Positions 1 through 7,933 of a stretch of DNA of 8,564 nucleotides are shown here, in pieces. Where the stretch lies: the NCBI GenBank assembly GCA_028869325.1, contig JAGWST010000191.1, positions 1-8,564 on the forward strand. Direction: 5' to 3'. Position numbers and translations under genes: made by a program. How positions within the stretch are numbered: position 1 is the stretch's first letter; each line of letters opens with the position of its first letter. Under the pieces are notes generated by a model. It saw nothing but the letters and a program-made list of their open reading frames with translations. It was not told where the DNA came from and made no database searches. Source of the stretch: a bacterium. GTDB lineage: Bacteria; Vulcanimicrobiota; Vulcanimicrobiia; Vulcanimicrobiales; SCRA01.

Positions 1-2925
1 GCCGAGTGACGTGCTGCTGCAACGCGAATCCTTCGGATTGGCCGCGCAGAACTTGGTGAAGTAGTTGTAGCCCAGGATGCTGAGGTTCAGACCGTCCACC
101 ACGGTGTGGCCGTTCTGGAGGGTCTGGAACCTCTCCGTGCCGTGTGTGTACGTCAGGGAGAGCTGGCCCGCGAAGCCGTTGCGGTTGAAGTCCCCCTTCT
201 GGAGCTGGAACTCCACGCCGGCCGCGGTCTCCTCGCCCACGTTGATGGCCGAGACGAAGTTGGTCTTGGGATCCAGCAGCACGCTGGCGAGCTGGTTGTT
301 GGTGGTGCGGTAGAAGGGCGTGACCTTCCACGAGAGGTCCGAGCCCCTGACCTGATGCTCCCACGAGAAGTCCGTGTTGTACGAGACGGCAGGCGGAATC
401 GCGTGGGCCGGATTGTGGTAGCCGAAGCCGTAGAACTTCGGCACGTCGTACCCCGCCAAGTTCTGCTGGGCGACGTTGTACTGCTCGTACGCGGAGCTGG
501 ATGGTTGATCGTACTTGCCGTACGAGAAGCGCAGGACGTTGAGCGGATTCAGCGTGTAGGTGAATCCGATGCGCGGCTCCCAATCGGTGAATGTGGTCGA
601 CGCGGGCGAGGCGTTGGAGAAGGCCACCAGGGCCGTGCCCGCCGGGCAGGTGCTCGGCGCCGTCGCCGGAACCAGGCCGACCGCGGTGCCGAAGCAGTGG
701 AACGCGTTGTACGAGTTCTGCCACAGCGTGCGCGCCGGACCGCCGCTGCTATCGGTCAACTGATAGGTGAAGTTGTCGTAGCGGGCACCCAGGTTAACCA
801 AGAGCCGATCGCTCGGCTTCCAGTTGTCGGAGACGGAGAACGACGTGAACTTCGGCAGCACCGTGTTGAACGTGCCTAGCGTTCCGTTCTCGGCGACGAA
901 GTACTCACACGGTCCGCTGCCGCAGGTTAGGCCGCTCGCGCCCTGCACCGTCGGCGCACCGGCCGACGGCAGCATCGGGCCGCCGTTGAAGCCCTGGAGT
1001 TGATAGCTCGCCACCTTGGACGAGCCGCAGTAGTGCGCCGACGAGGCCGGCCCGCCACCCGGTCCGTAACAGAGGCCGTTGGTGGGATGGGTCGAGTCGA
1101 CCAAGACCGCCACCGTGCCGCTGGCGAACGGCGGCGACCCGAAGAAGAAGAAGTTGTTCCAACGGGTGGTCGCGGCGTTCGTATACGAGGCGGTGAGATT
1201 GAGCAGGTTCTTGGAGTTGAGCTGATCGGCGAACGTGGCGGCCAGGCCGCGCGTGTGCGTGCTCAGCTCGTAGTCCGTAGGGATCGGGCCCCAGATGTTG
1301 CCCGTCAAGCTGTCCGCACCGTTGTTGAGCCAGTCGGAGTAGAACGTATACCCGTAGACGCGGAAGTACGCGTTGGTGCCGATGTTCTTCTGGTATTGCA
1401 GCTTGAAGATGACGGCGTCGTTGACGGTGCCGTCACGGTGCGTCGGCGAGATCAGGTCGAAGCCGGCCCGGTTCGTCGGCGAGTTCGGGAAGAAGTAGTT
1501 GCTGACGTTCCCCACGTTGGCCGCCGTCAGCGGCACGCCCACCGGTCCGCCATAGGTCTGGGTATCGATGTAGACCGGCGGATCGCCGCCCAAGACCGCG
1601 CACGGCTGAACCGGCATGCCCTTCGTACAGGTGGTCGTGGCGACCATGCCCGTGCCGTTGGGGACGGAGATCGTGCCGTTCGTGATGTCGGGCGCCGAGG
1701 GGCCGAAGTCGTTCAACGCGGTGCTGAACGTCGTGTAGAGCGCGGCGTTGTCGTACAGCAGCTGCACGTCGTCGCGTCCGGAATCCTTACGGTGCGGGAT
1801 GCCGAAGTGCAGGTTCACCACCGTCTCGCGGTCCGCGAGGTTGGAGGCGAATCCGTACTGGAACGGGCCCACGGCCCAGCCGTTGGGGCCGATCGGCGTG
1901 ATGCCCAGGATGCCCGCGCCGTTACTGTAGCATCCGCCGGTCGCCGACGGCGTGCCGCAGTTGGCCGCCAAGATATTGTACGTCTGGCCGGTAGCGTAAC
2001 GCGAAACCAGGTCGTTGCCGTTGAACTGCGAGCCGAAGCGGATCTCCTGATTGTATCCGCCGAAAGCCAGGTAGTACGAGAAGAGACGGCTGCGGTTGGC
2101 TCCGCCGATCTCGAACTGCGCCTGGTGGTAGAAGGCCGGTCCACCGATGCCGAACTGCACGTTGGTGAAGCCCGGATAGGTGCCGGTCTTGATCACCTGG
2201 TTGATGAAGCCGCCCAGGCCCGTGCTCTGCGCGTCGATCGGCTGCGCGCCGGTGTAGACCTGCAGCTCCTGCTGGCCGAGGGCGGAGAGCGTCGCCGCCG
2301 GGTAGGCGTCGAAGGCCCGCTGGACGGGGACGCCGTCGTACTCGTAGCCCAGCTGCGTGTAGTCGGCGCCGCGCACGTAGACGGATTGCGCCCAGCCACT
2401 CTGTCCCTGTGGAACATAGACGCCGGGAACCGACGCGATGCCCGAGTAGGCGTTGTTGAGGCCGCCGCCGCCGCCCAGACCCTGCACGGCCTGCGCCTGC
2501 GAGGCGTTGACCGAGTAGATGTCGGCCGTGGTGCCCGGTTTGACCAGCGCGCTCGCGGCGCGCGTGGTGACCTTGCCGATGACCTTCAGCACGCCGATCG
2601 ACATCGTCTGCGCGTTATCGGCGAAGATGGCGACCCCCGTCTGGGAGACCGTCTGGTAACCCTCCTTCTCTACCGTGACCGTGTACGAGTCCGGCGCAAG
2701 AGAAAGGAACGAAAAACTCCCCTTGGCATCCGTGCTCGTCGAGGCCACCTGTGAAGGCGACGACACCGTGACCTTGGCACCGGCTACCGGGGCATTGTTG
2801 TCGGTCAGGACAACCGTTCCGGTGAGAGAACCCGTGGTGCCGGCCAGTGCCCATGTTCCCTGGACCAGCATCGCCACGAGGAGGGCCAGTGCGACGAGCG
2901 GACGCCGAAATGCGAATTTCGGCAT
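1..2925 (-). CDS. TonB-dependent receptor with carboxypeptidase-regulatory-like N-terminal domain (3' end cut by window edge)
   Basis: Probable outer-membrane gated channel driven by TonB that takes up an unknown large substrate. The reading frame is open for 975 codons from the ATG at 2925 to the window edge, with no internal stop. Residues 1-28 form a signal peptide: Lys/Arg-Arg start, hydrophobic core from about 9 to 21, then an Ala-Leu-Ala cleavage site before Gly29. Residues about 31-112 form a beta-sandwich like CarboxypepD_reg, with the typical D-x-x-G-x-F (66-71) and a following P-D-S-Y-T-V. The plug covers about 125-260, with IASVPGV at 163-169, VYVRG at 182-186 and YDGVPV at 196-201. 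The rest reads as alternating aromatic beta-barrel strands with long Gly/Asn/Ser-rich loops. No clear TonB box was found. Twelve cysteines lie in six local pairs. The start has an AAGGA ribosome site 7 nt upstream. Such Oar-like proteins are usually about 1000-1150 residues, so only the last barrel strands should be missing. The substrate cannot be inferred. Confidence 0.9.
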   Translation of the reverse strand, partial: MPKFAFRRPLVALALLVAMLVQGTWALAGTTGSLTGTVVLTDNNAPVAGAKVTVSSPSQVASTSTDAKGSFSFLSLAPDSYTVTVEKEGYQTVSQTGVAIFADNAQTMSIGVLKVIGKVTTRAASALVKPGTTADIYSVNASQAQAVQGLGGGGGLNNAYSGIASVPGVYVPQGQSGWAQSVYVRGADYTQLGYEYDGVPVQRAFDAYPAATLSALGQQELQVYTGAQPIDAQSTGLGGFINQVIKTGTYPGFTNVQFGIGGPAFYHQAQFEIGGANRSRLFSYYLAFGGYNQEIRFGSQFNGNDLVSRYATGQTYNILAANCGTPSATGGCYSNGAGILGITPIGPNGWAVGPFQYGFASNLADRETVVNLHFGIPHRKDSGRDDVQLLYDNAALYTTFSTALNDFGPSAPDITNGTISVPNGTGMVATTTCTKGMPVQPCAVLGGDPPVYIDTQTYGGPVGVPLTAANVGNVSNYFFPNSPTNRAGFDLISPTHRDGTVNDAVIFKLQYQKNIGTNAYFRVYGYTFYSDWLNNGADSLTGNIWGPIPTDYELSTHTRGLAATFADQLNSKNLLNLTASYTNAATTRWNNFFFFGSPPFASGTVAVLVDSTHPTNGLCYGPGGGPASSAHYCGSSKVASYQLQGFNGGPMLPSAGAPTVQGASGLTCGSGPCEYFVAENGTLGTFNTVLPKFTSFSVSDNWKPSDRLLVNLGARYDNFTYQLTDSSGGPARTLWQNSYNAFHCFGTAVGLVPATAPSTCPAGTALVAFSNASPASTTFTDWEPRIGFTYTLNPLNVLRFSYGKYDQPSSSAYEQYNVAQQNLAGYDVPKFYGFGYHNPAHAIPPAVSYNTDFSWEHQVRGSDLSWKVTPFYRTTNNQLASVLLDPKTNFVSAINVGEETAAGVEFQLQKGDFNRNGFAGQLSLTYTHGTERFQTLQNGHTVVDGLNLSILGYNYFTKFCAANPKDSRCSSTSLG

Positions 2926-2996
2926 GTTCCCATCCTTTTTGGTGACGCACATGACGGAATGCACGAAGCGAACCCACGCAAGGAGGTTAACCTTCG
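2926..2996 (-). promoter_or_regulatory. Receptor 5' leader with anti-Shine-Dalgarno-like stretch (candidate)
   Basis: Reading the minus strand, CCTCCTT (2986-2980) lies about 42 nt upstream of the ribosome site AAGGATGG (2937-2930) of the receptor gene. The two can pair through seven base pairs with one bulged U, which would hide the ribosome site. A second AAGG (2994-2991) just upstream can pair with the same CCTT through a 7-nt loop, which would release the ribosome site. This arrangement permits translational control, but the pairing segments are short and no ligand fold or conserved motif was recognised. No convincing -35/-10 pair was seen in this spacer. Confidence 0.2.
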
Positions 2997-3079
2997 GACA
3001 GACCGACACGGGCGCGTTCTCGCTTGACACTCGCTTCCCTGCCGAAAATGCCCCCCTGCGCGCCGGCGCACCGGCAAAT

Positions 3080-3119
3080 GAATGAAGGCCCCGAGCGTAG
3101 CGGGACCCTCAATTCATTC
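3080..3119. repeat. Imperfect inverted repeat between sucD and the receptor gene (REP-like or terminator-like hairpin)
   Basis: The outer arms GAATGAA (3080-3086) and TTCATTC (3113-3119) are perfectly complementary. Directly inside on the left, GGCCCCG (3087-3093) pairs with CGGGACC (3101-3107) apart from one position, which is a G-U wobble in minus-strand RNA. The centre is a short loop around GAGCGTAG, and five bases (3108-3112) are unpaired on the right. It begins 39 bp after the sucD stop, so it could end the sucCD transcript. No T-run follows it on the minus strand, so it is not a textbook intrinsic terminator. A second small hairpin, GCCGG/CCGGC, lies beside it at 3062-3075. The near-palindromic core is typical of dispersed extragenic repeats, but copy number cannot be seen here. 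Confidence 0.5.
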
Positions 3120-3158
3120 GCCAGTATCGGCTGCGCTATTCCACACTCCGAAAGGCGC

Positions 3159-4037
3159 CTAAACCCTGACGCCGAGGCGCTCCTTAAGCAGCTCGGGGAT
3201 CTGCGAGGGGCGGTCGGCCACGGGGACGCCGGCCGCCTGGAACGCGGCGATCTTGCTCTGCGGCGTGCCGAAGGAGCCGGAGATGATCGCCCCGGCGTGG
3301 CCCAGCGACTTTCCTGGCGGTGCGTTACGGCCGCCGATGAAACCGACGATCGGCGTATCGCTCAGGTGCCGCTTGATGAAGGCTGCGGCCTCCTCTTCGT
3401 CCGAGCCGCCGATCTCGCCGCAGAGAACCAGCGCCTCGGTCTGCGGGTCCTCCGCGAACGCGCGCAGGCAGTCGACGAAGGTGGTGCCGATGATCGGATC
3501 GCCGCCGATGCCCACGCAGGTCGACTGGCCGAGCCCGGCGCGCGTCAACCCATCGACGACCTCATACGTCAAGGTCCCGGAGCGCGAGATCAGCCCCACG
3601 TTGCCTTCCTTGAATACGTGGCCCGGCATGATGCCGACCAACGATTTTCCCGGCGAGATCAAGCCTGGGCAGTTCGGGCCGATGATACGCATCCCCGGCG
3701 TGGCGCCGGCGACTCTCAGCATGTCGTGGACCGGCACGCCTTCGGTGATGCAGACCGAGAAGCGAATACCCGCCTCATAGGCCTCTAGGAGTGCGTCGGC
3801 CGCGCCTGCGGGCGGCACGAAGATACACTGGTGCGTCGCACCCGTCGCCGCGACGCATTCCTTGACGGTGTCGAAGACGGGGAGGCCGTGCGCCGTCTTC
3901 TGCCCGCCTTTGCCCGGCGTCACGCCGCCGACGATGTTGGTGCCGTACGAGAGCATACGGCCCGTATGATACGAGCCTTCCGACCCGGTGATGCCCTGAA
4001 CGAAGATCTTGCTGCTCTTATCGAGATAAATGCTCAT
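3159..4037 (-). CDS. sucD: Succinate-CoA ligase (ADP/GDP-forming), alpha subunit SucD
   Basis: Alpha subunit of succinyl-CoA synthetase, the TCA-cycle enzyme that converts succinyl-CoA, phosphate and NDP to succinate, CoA and NTP in the cytoplasm. At 292 residues it has the usual length. The N-terminal CoA-binding Rossmann domain starts with QGITGSEG (14-21) and contains VTPGKGG (39-45). GPNCPG lies at 120-125 with Cys123. The ligase domain has SRSGTLTYE (151-159), GIGGDP (176-181) and GEIGG (207-211, Glu208). The phosphorylated histidine is His247 in GHAGAI (246-251). Motifs such as GIMPGHVFK and GFIGGR resemble the Thermus/Deinococcus/Chloroflexi version more than the E. coli one. The gene begins 3 bp after the sucC stop with only a weak ribosome site, so translational coupling is likely. 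Malate-CoA ligase (MtkB) is a close relative, but GPNCPG and the SucC partner favour the succinate enzyme. Confidence 0.96.
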   Translation of the reverse strand: MSIYLDKSSKIFVQGITGSEGSYHTGRMLSYGTNIVGGVTPGKGGQKTAHGLPVFDTVKECVAATGATHQCIFVPPAGAADALLEAYEAGIRFSVCITEGVPVHDMLRVAGATPGMRIIGPNCPGLISPGKSLVGIMPGHVFKEGNVGLISRSGTLTYEVVDGLTRAGLGQSTCVGIGGDPIIGTTFVDCLRAFAEDPQTEALVLCGEIGGSDEEEAAAFIKRHLSDTPIVGFIGGRNAPPGKSLGHAGAIISGSFGTPQSKIAAFQAAGVPVADRPSQIPELLKERLGVRV

Positions 4038-4040
4038 AGC

Positions 4041-5210
4041 TTACGCCCCCGCCGCGAGTTCGACGGCGCGCTTCGCGCCTTCGTCCATGGTCTGTACCGG
4101 CGTCATGCCCGCCTCCGCGAGGATACGCCGTCCCTCTTCTTCATTGGTGCCCGTCAGCCGAATCACCAGCGGGATCTTGCGCGAGGTCGTCTCCTTCATC
4201 GCCGTCACGATTCCCTTGGCGACCTCGTCCCCGCGTGTGATGCCGCCGAAGATGTTGATGAAGAACACCTTGGCCGCGGTGTGGTTGACGACCAGCTCGT
4301 AGCAGTTGCGCACGCGCTGGGCATCGGCGCCGCCCCCGACGTCGAGAAAGTTCGCGATCTCTCCGCCCGCGTTCTTCACGGCATCCATCGTGCCCATCGC
4401 AAGGCCCGCGCCGTTGGCCAGCGTGCCGACCGTGCCGCCGAAGCGGCGGAAGTTACGAATCCCCAAGCCCGCCTCGGCCGCGAGCCTCTCGTCTTCATCG
4501 AGCGGCAGAACGGCCTGCCACTCCTTGAACTCTGGGTAACGGAAAAGCCCGTCGTCGTCCAGCTCGATCTTGGCGTCGGCGGCCACCACGCGCCCGTCCT
4601 TCGTCAGGACGAGCGGGTTGATCTCCACCAGCTTCGCGCCGTAGCGGAAGAAGAGATCGTATATGCCCGCCGCGATGGCGGGAAACTGCTTGCGATAGCC
4701 AGCATCGAGCTCGGCATCGAAGGCCAAACCTCGGCCGATGAACGGCCAGTAGCCGATCGCCGTATCGACGAAGTGATACGTGAACGACTCCGGATGCTTC
4801 TCGTGGACCTCCTCCACGTCCATGCCGCCGAAGCGCGTCACGATGATCGACGGCCTCTTCGAGGCACGGTCGACGGTAATCGCGCAGTACGCCTCCTTCT
4901 CGATCTCCACCGTCTCTTCCACCAGCAGCGAGTTCACCGCCTCACCGCTGGGATTCTGACGGTTGGGCGGCATCGGCGTCGCCATGATCTCGCGGGCGAC
5001 CGTGCGCCCCTCCTCCGCGGTGGCGGCGAACTTGATCTTGCCGGCCTTGCCGCGGCCGCCCATCAGCACCTGCGCCTTGACGACCCACTTGCCGGGGTTC
5101 TTCGCGATGAACGCCGCGACATCGTCCGGCGTCTTGCAATGCTGTGAGCGCGGAACGGGTATGCCGCAACGCTTGAAGAGCTCTTTGCCCTGGTACTCCA
5201 TCAGGTTCAT
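4041..5210 (-). CDS. sucC: Succinate-CoA ligase (ADP/GDP-forming), beta subunit SucC
   Basis: Nucleotide- and succinate-binding beta subunit that works with the adjacent SucD. It has 389 residues, the normal length. The N-terminal ATP-grasp domain includes KAQVLMGGRGKAGK (45-58). EINPL (196-200, Asn198) and ADAK (211-214, Asp212) match the magnesium ligands known from E. coli. The C-terminal ligase domain has NGAGLAMGTMD (266-276), FLDVGGGA (288-295) and NIFGGITR (319-326). The start is fixed by MNLMEYQGKELF, which matches the conserved family start MNLHEYQ. An AAGGAG lies 13 nt upstream, rather far for a ribosome site. The segment GTVGTLANG replaces the more usual GNIGCMVNG, a mild divergence in the ligase domain. 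Specificity for ATP or GTP cannot be read from the sequence. A 110-bp gap separates it from the acyl-CoA dehydrogenase gene, so it may be co-transcribed or have its own promoter. Confidence 0.96.
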   Translation of the reverse strand: MNLMEYQGKELFKRCGIPVPRSQHCKTPDDVAAFIAKNPGKWVVKAQVLMGGRGKAGKIKFAATAEEGRTVAREIMATPMPPNRQNPSGEAVNSLLVEETVEIEKEAYCAITVDRASKRPSIIVTRFGGMDVEEVHEKHPESFTYHFVDTAIGYWPFIGRGLAFDAELDAGYRKQFPAIAAGIYDLFFRYGAKLVEINPLVLTKDGRVVAADAKIELDDDGLFRYPEFKEWQAVLPLDEDERLAAEAGLGIRNFRRFGGTVGTLANGAGLAMGTMDAVKNAGGEIANFLDVGGGADAQRVRNCYELVVNHTAAKVFFINIFGGITRGDEVAKGIVTAMKETTSRKIPLVIRLTGTNEEEGRRILAEAGMTPVQTMDEGAKRAVELAAGA

Positions 5211-5228
5211 CTGCCGAGATTCTCTCCT

Positions 5229-5257
5229 TCTCTAGTACGTCCCGGAATCGATCTCAA
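5229..5257 (-). promoter_or_regulatory. Weak candidate sigma70-like promoter before sucC
   Basis: On the minus strand TTGAGA (5257-5252) lies 17 bp from TAGAGA (5234-5229). The first box matches the consensus at five of six positions and the second at only three. A start point from these boxes would fall within about ten bases of the sucC ATG and would leave the AAGGAG (5229-5224) outside the transcript, which argues against it. It is listed because it is the only spaced pair noticed in the 110-bp gap between the acyl-CoA dehydrogenase and sucC. No terminator was found in that gap. Confidence 0.15.
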
Positions 5258-5320
5258 CTGCCGGTCGCGCTCCTGCGCGCACATGCTCGTGTTCGATGTC
5301 CCACGTGCATCGCTTCCCCA

Positions 5321-6493
5321 TCAAGCCAGCCGCCCCAGCAAGGAGCGCGCGACGATGATCTGATGGATCTCCGAGGTCCCCTCGTAGATCTCCGTGATCT
5401 TGGAGTCGCGGTAGTAGCGCTCGACGGGAAACTCGGTGGTATAGCCGTAGCCGCCGTGGATCTGCACCGCCTCCGCGCTGTGCCGGCGCGCCGCCTCGGA
5501 GGCGAAGAGCTTGGCCTCGGAGGCGGCGACCGCAAAGTCGCGCCCTTGGTCCTTGAGCCAGGCCGCGCGGTACATCAACAGGCGCGCCGCATCGAGATCG
5601 ACCTGCATGCGCGCGATCTTGAACGAGATGCCCTCGTACGCGCCGATCGGCTTGCCGAAGGCGCGACGCTCCTTGGCGAACTTGATCGACTCGTGCAGGC
5701 ATGCCGCGAGGATGCCGCAGGCCTGCGCGGCGATGCCGATGCGTCCCGCGTTGAGCGTCTGCAGCGCTTGGCGAAAGCCCTTGCCCTCCGCGCCCAGCAG
5801 CGCCCCCTCGGGTACCATCACGCTGTCGAAGGCGAGATCGACGGTGTTGGAGGTATGAATCCCCAACTTCTCCGTCACGCGTTCTACCACCAAGCCCGGC
5901 GTCCCGTTCTCGACCAGGAAAGAGCTGATGCCATCGGTTCCCGTGCCGCCGGAGCGCGCCATGACCATGACCACGCCGGAGTAGCCGGCATTGGTGCACC
6001 ACTGCTTGCGCCCGTTGATGACGAAGCCGCCCTCAACGCGCTCGGCGCGCGTGCGCAGCGCGGCCGCGTCGCTGCCCGACTCCGGCTCGGTGAGCGCGAA
6101 GGCCGCCAGCATCTCGCCGGAGGCCAACTTCGGAAGGTAGCGCTGCCTCTGCTCGGGCGAGCCGATGGCGTCGATCGCCGCCGCCACCATCGCGTGCACG
6201 CTGAACGTGGTGGCGGTGCCGGCGTCCGCCTTCGCCAGCTCCTCCACCACCAGCGCATAGGTGATCGCGTCGCTGCCGCCGCCGCCGTACGCCTCGGGTA
6301 TCGTCATGCCCAGAATGCCGGCGCCGGCGAGCTTGACGTAGAGCTGGGGCGAGAAGTGGTGCCTCTTGTCCCACTCCGCAACGTACGGCGCGATCTCGCG
6401 CTGCGCGAACTCACGGACCAGATGCGCGACGGCAACCTGCTCGTCGCTGAATTGAAAGCCGATCCCCGACGGCGTCTCGATAACGCTGCTCAT
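5321..6493 (-). CDS. Acyl-CoA dehydrogenase (short/medium-chain type)
   Basis: FAD enzyme that introduces the alpha-beta double bond in an acyl-CoA and passes electrons to an electron-transfer flavoprotein. It is 390 residues, the standard length for bacterial short/medium/branched-chain enzymes. The helical N-terminal domain spans about 15-125. The central beta domain carries the family signature AFALTEPESGSD (131-142), and WCTNAG lies at 165-170. The C-terminal domain has RRAFGKPIGAYE (276-287), QIHGGYGYTTEFPVER (344-359), which contributes to FAD binding, and IYEGTSEIHQ (369-378) with the catalytic base Glu371. That position is the one used by short- and medium-chain enzymes rather than by isovaleryl-CoA dehydrogenase. 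The chain-length preference is not decidable. The gene starts 30 bp after the thiolase stop, so the two are very likely one transcript. Its partner flavoprotein genes are not in the window. Confidence 0.95.
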   Translation of the reverse strand: MSSVIETPSGIGFQFSDEQVAVAHLVREFAQREIAPYVAEWDKRHHFSPQLYVKLAGAGILGMTIPEAYGGGGSDAITYALVVEELAKADAGTATTFSVHAMVAAAIDAIGSPEQRQRYLPKLASGEMLAAFALTEPESGSDAAALRTRAERVEGGFVINGRKQWCTNAGYSGVVMVMARSGGTGTDGISSFLVENGTPGLVVERVTEKLGIHTSNTVDLAFDSVMVPEGALLGAEGKGFRQALQTLNAGRIGIAAQACGILAACLHESIKFAKERRAFGKPIGAYEGISFKIARMQVDLDAARLLMYRAAWLKDQGRDFAVAASEAKLFASEAARRHSAEAVQIHGGYGYTTEFPVERYYRDSKITEIYEGTSEIHQIIVARSLLGRLA

Positions 6494-6523
6494 TCCACTC
6501 GCCCCGCCCCGCTGGACGCGGAG

Positions 6524-7858
6524 CTAACCGACGCGAACCGCGATCGCGTCGCCCTGCGCCGCGCCCGAGCAGATCGCCGCGATACCGATGCCCCCGCCGC
6601 GCGCTCGCAGCTGGTGCACCAGCGTGGTCACCAGACGCGCCCCCGATGCGCCGATCGGATGGCCCAGCGCAACCGCGCCGCCCTGAAGGTTCACCCGCTC
6701 CTCGTCCAGGCCGAGCGCGCGCTGCGAGCCCAGCGTGACCGAGGCGAAGGCCTCGTTGATCTCCCACAGATCGATCTGCGAGGCTTTGAGGCCAAGCCGC
6801 TCCAGCAGCCGCGTCGCGGCCATCCCGGGCGTCAGCGCCAGATACGGCGGATCCCACGCGGCGTCGGCGTGGCCGAGAATCTCGCCAAGCGGCTCGTGGC
6901 CGTGGCTTCGCGCCCACTCGTCGCTCGCCAGCACCAGCGCCGCGGCGCCGTCGTTGACGCCGGGCGCGTTGCCCGCCGTGATCGTGCCGCCCTTGTCGAG
7001 CGGCTTGAGCTTCGCCATCGCCTCGAGGCTGGCGTCATGACGGATCGGCTCGTCGCTCTCCACCAGCGTGAACGGCGCCTCGCCCGCGACGTACGGCGAG
7101 TAGACCTCCGGGTTGGCCACCATGTGCTGCGGCGGCACGTGATCCCAGACGCTCTCTCCGCCGCCTCCGGCGTGAACCGGCACGCGCGGCTTGCTCTGCG
7201 CGGGAACGGCCTCGACGACCAGCTTGCCGGCCGCAGCCCGCTGGCCGACCTTCAACGGGGCGATCTCCTTGGCGAACGCGCCGCTCTTGGTGGCCGCCGA
7301 CGCACGCTGATGGCTGCGCAACGCCCAGCGATCCTGCTCCTCGCGCGCGATCTTCAGCTCTTCCGCGACCTGCGCACCCTGCGAGGCCATCGTGACGTTG
7401 AAGAAGTAATCCCACAGGCCATCGCGCACCATCGCATCGACCAACTGGCCGTCACCGTAGCGATAGCCGAAGCGCGCCTTGTCGAGCAGATAGGGCGCGT
7501 TGCTCATCGACTCCATCCCGCCGGCGACCACGACGTCCTTCTGGCCCGCCTCGATCAGCAGCTTGGAGAGCGCGAGCGAGATCATGCCGGAGGCGCAGAC
7601 CTTGTTGATCGCCTCGCTGGTTACCGTCTTGGCGAGGCCCGCTTTGAAGGAAGCCTGGCGGGCGGGTGCCTGCCCGACGCCCGCCTGGACGACCATGCCC
7701 ATCAGCACGTGGTCGACCTGACCGGGGTCGATGCCCGCGCGCTGGATCGCGGCTCGAATCGCCTCGCCGCCGAGCGTGGTTGCGCTGAGCGAGGCCAGCG
7801 CTCCGCCCAGGCGCCCGAACGGGGTGCGGGCAGCCGAAAGGATCACCGTCTTAGCCAT
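6524..7858 (-). CDS. Thiolase family acetyl-CoA C-acyltransferase with an internal insertion
   Basis: Thiolase that cleaves 3-ketoacyl-CoA with CoA, or joins two acetyl-CoA to acetoacetyl-CoA. The N-terminal domain opens with the typical VILSAARTPFG (5-15). The nucleophile is Cys88 in NKVCASGM (85-92), and GGMESMSNAPY (113-123) follows. TAGNAPGVNDGAAA (294-307), NEAF (368-371), GHPIGASGAR (399-408, His400) and the second catalytic cysteine Cys430 are all present, so it should be active. Two things are unusual. The protein is 444 residues against about 390-395 for most family members; the excess lies in the loop region around 205-268, which is Gly/Pro-rich. The last active-site motif reads CSGAAQG, whereas CxGGGQG is usual. 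The ribosome site is weak (GAGAAG, 6 nt before ATG). The acyl-CoA dehydrogenase gene follows after 30 bp, pointing to degradative use. Biosynthetic versus degradative role cannot be settled from sequence. Confidence 0.93.
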   Translation of the reverse strand: MAKTVILSAARTPFGRLGGALASLSATTLGGEAIRAAIQRAGIDPGQVDHVLMGMVVQAGVGQAPARQASFKAGLAKTVTSEAINKVCASGMISLALSKLLIEAGQKDVVVAGGMESMSNAPYLLDKARFGYRYGDGQLVDAMVRDGLWDYFFNVTMASQGAQVAEELKIAREEQDRWALRSHQRASAATKSGAFAKEIAPLKVGQRAAAGKLVVEAVPAQSKPRVPVHAGGGGESVWDHVPPQHMVANPEVYSPYVAGEAPFTLVESDEPIRHDASLEAMAKLKPLDKGGTITAGNAPGVNDGAAALVLASDEWARSHGHEPLGEILGHADAAWDPPYLALTPGMAATRLLERLGLKASQIDLWEINEAFASVTLGSQRALGLDEERVNLQGGAVALGHPIGASGARLVTTLVHQLRARGGGIGIAAICSGAAQGDAIAVRVG

Positions 7859-7933
7859 GATGTCTTCTCAAGCTCCGTGGAAATGTGGCTCCCCGGGCTT
7901 CGCGCGTGGCCGCAGGGGCACCTGGGCAAGACG

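Noticed and set aside
1000..2754. Long plus-strand open frame opposite the receptor gene
   Set aside because: It is a low-complexity Arg/Val/Gly-rich product antisense to a well-supported receptor with signal peptide, plug and barrel features.
2980..2988. Strong ribosome-site-like AAGGAGGTT on the plus strand
   Set aside because: No start codon lies within usable distance; the nearest open frame begins about 35 bases later and is antisense to the sucD region. It is more meaningful as CCTCCTT on the other strand.
3831..5147. Plus-strand open frame opposite sucC
   Set aside because: It overlaps almost the whole of sucC, whose motifs are intact. The product is His/Arg/Asp-rich without a domain.
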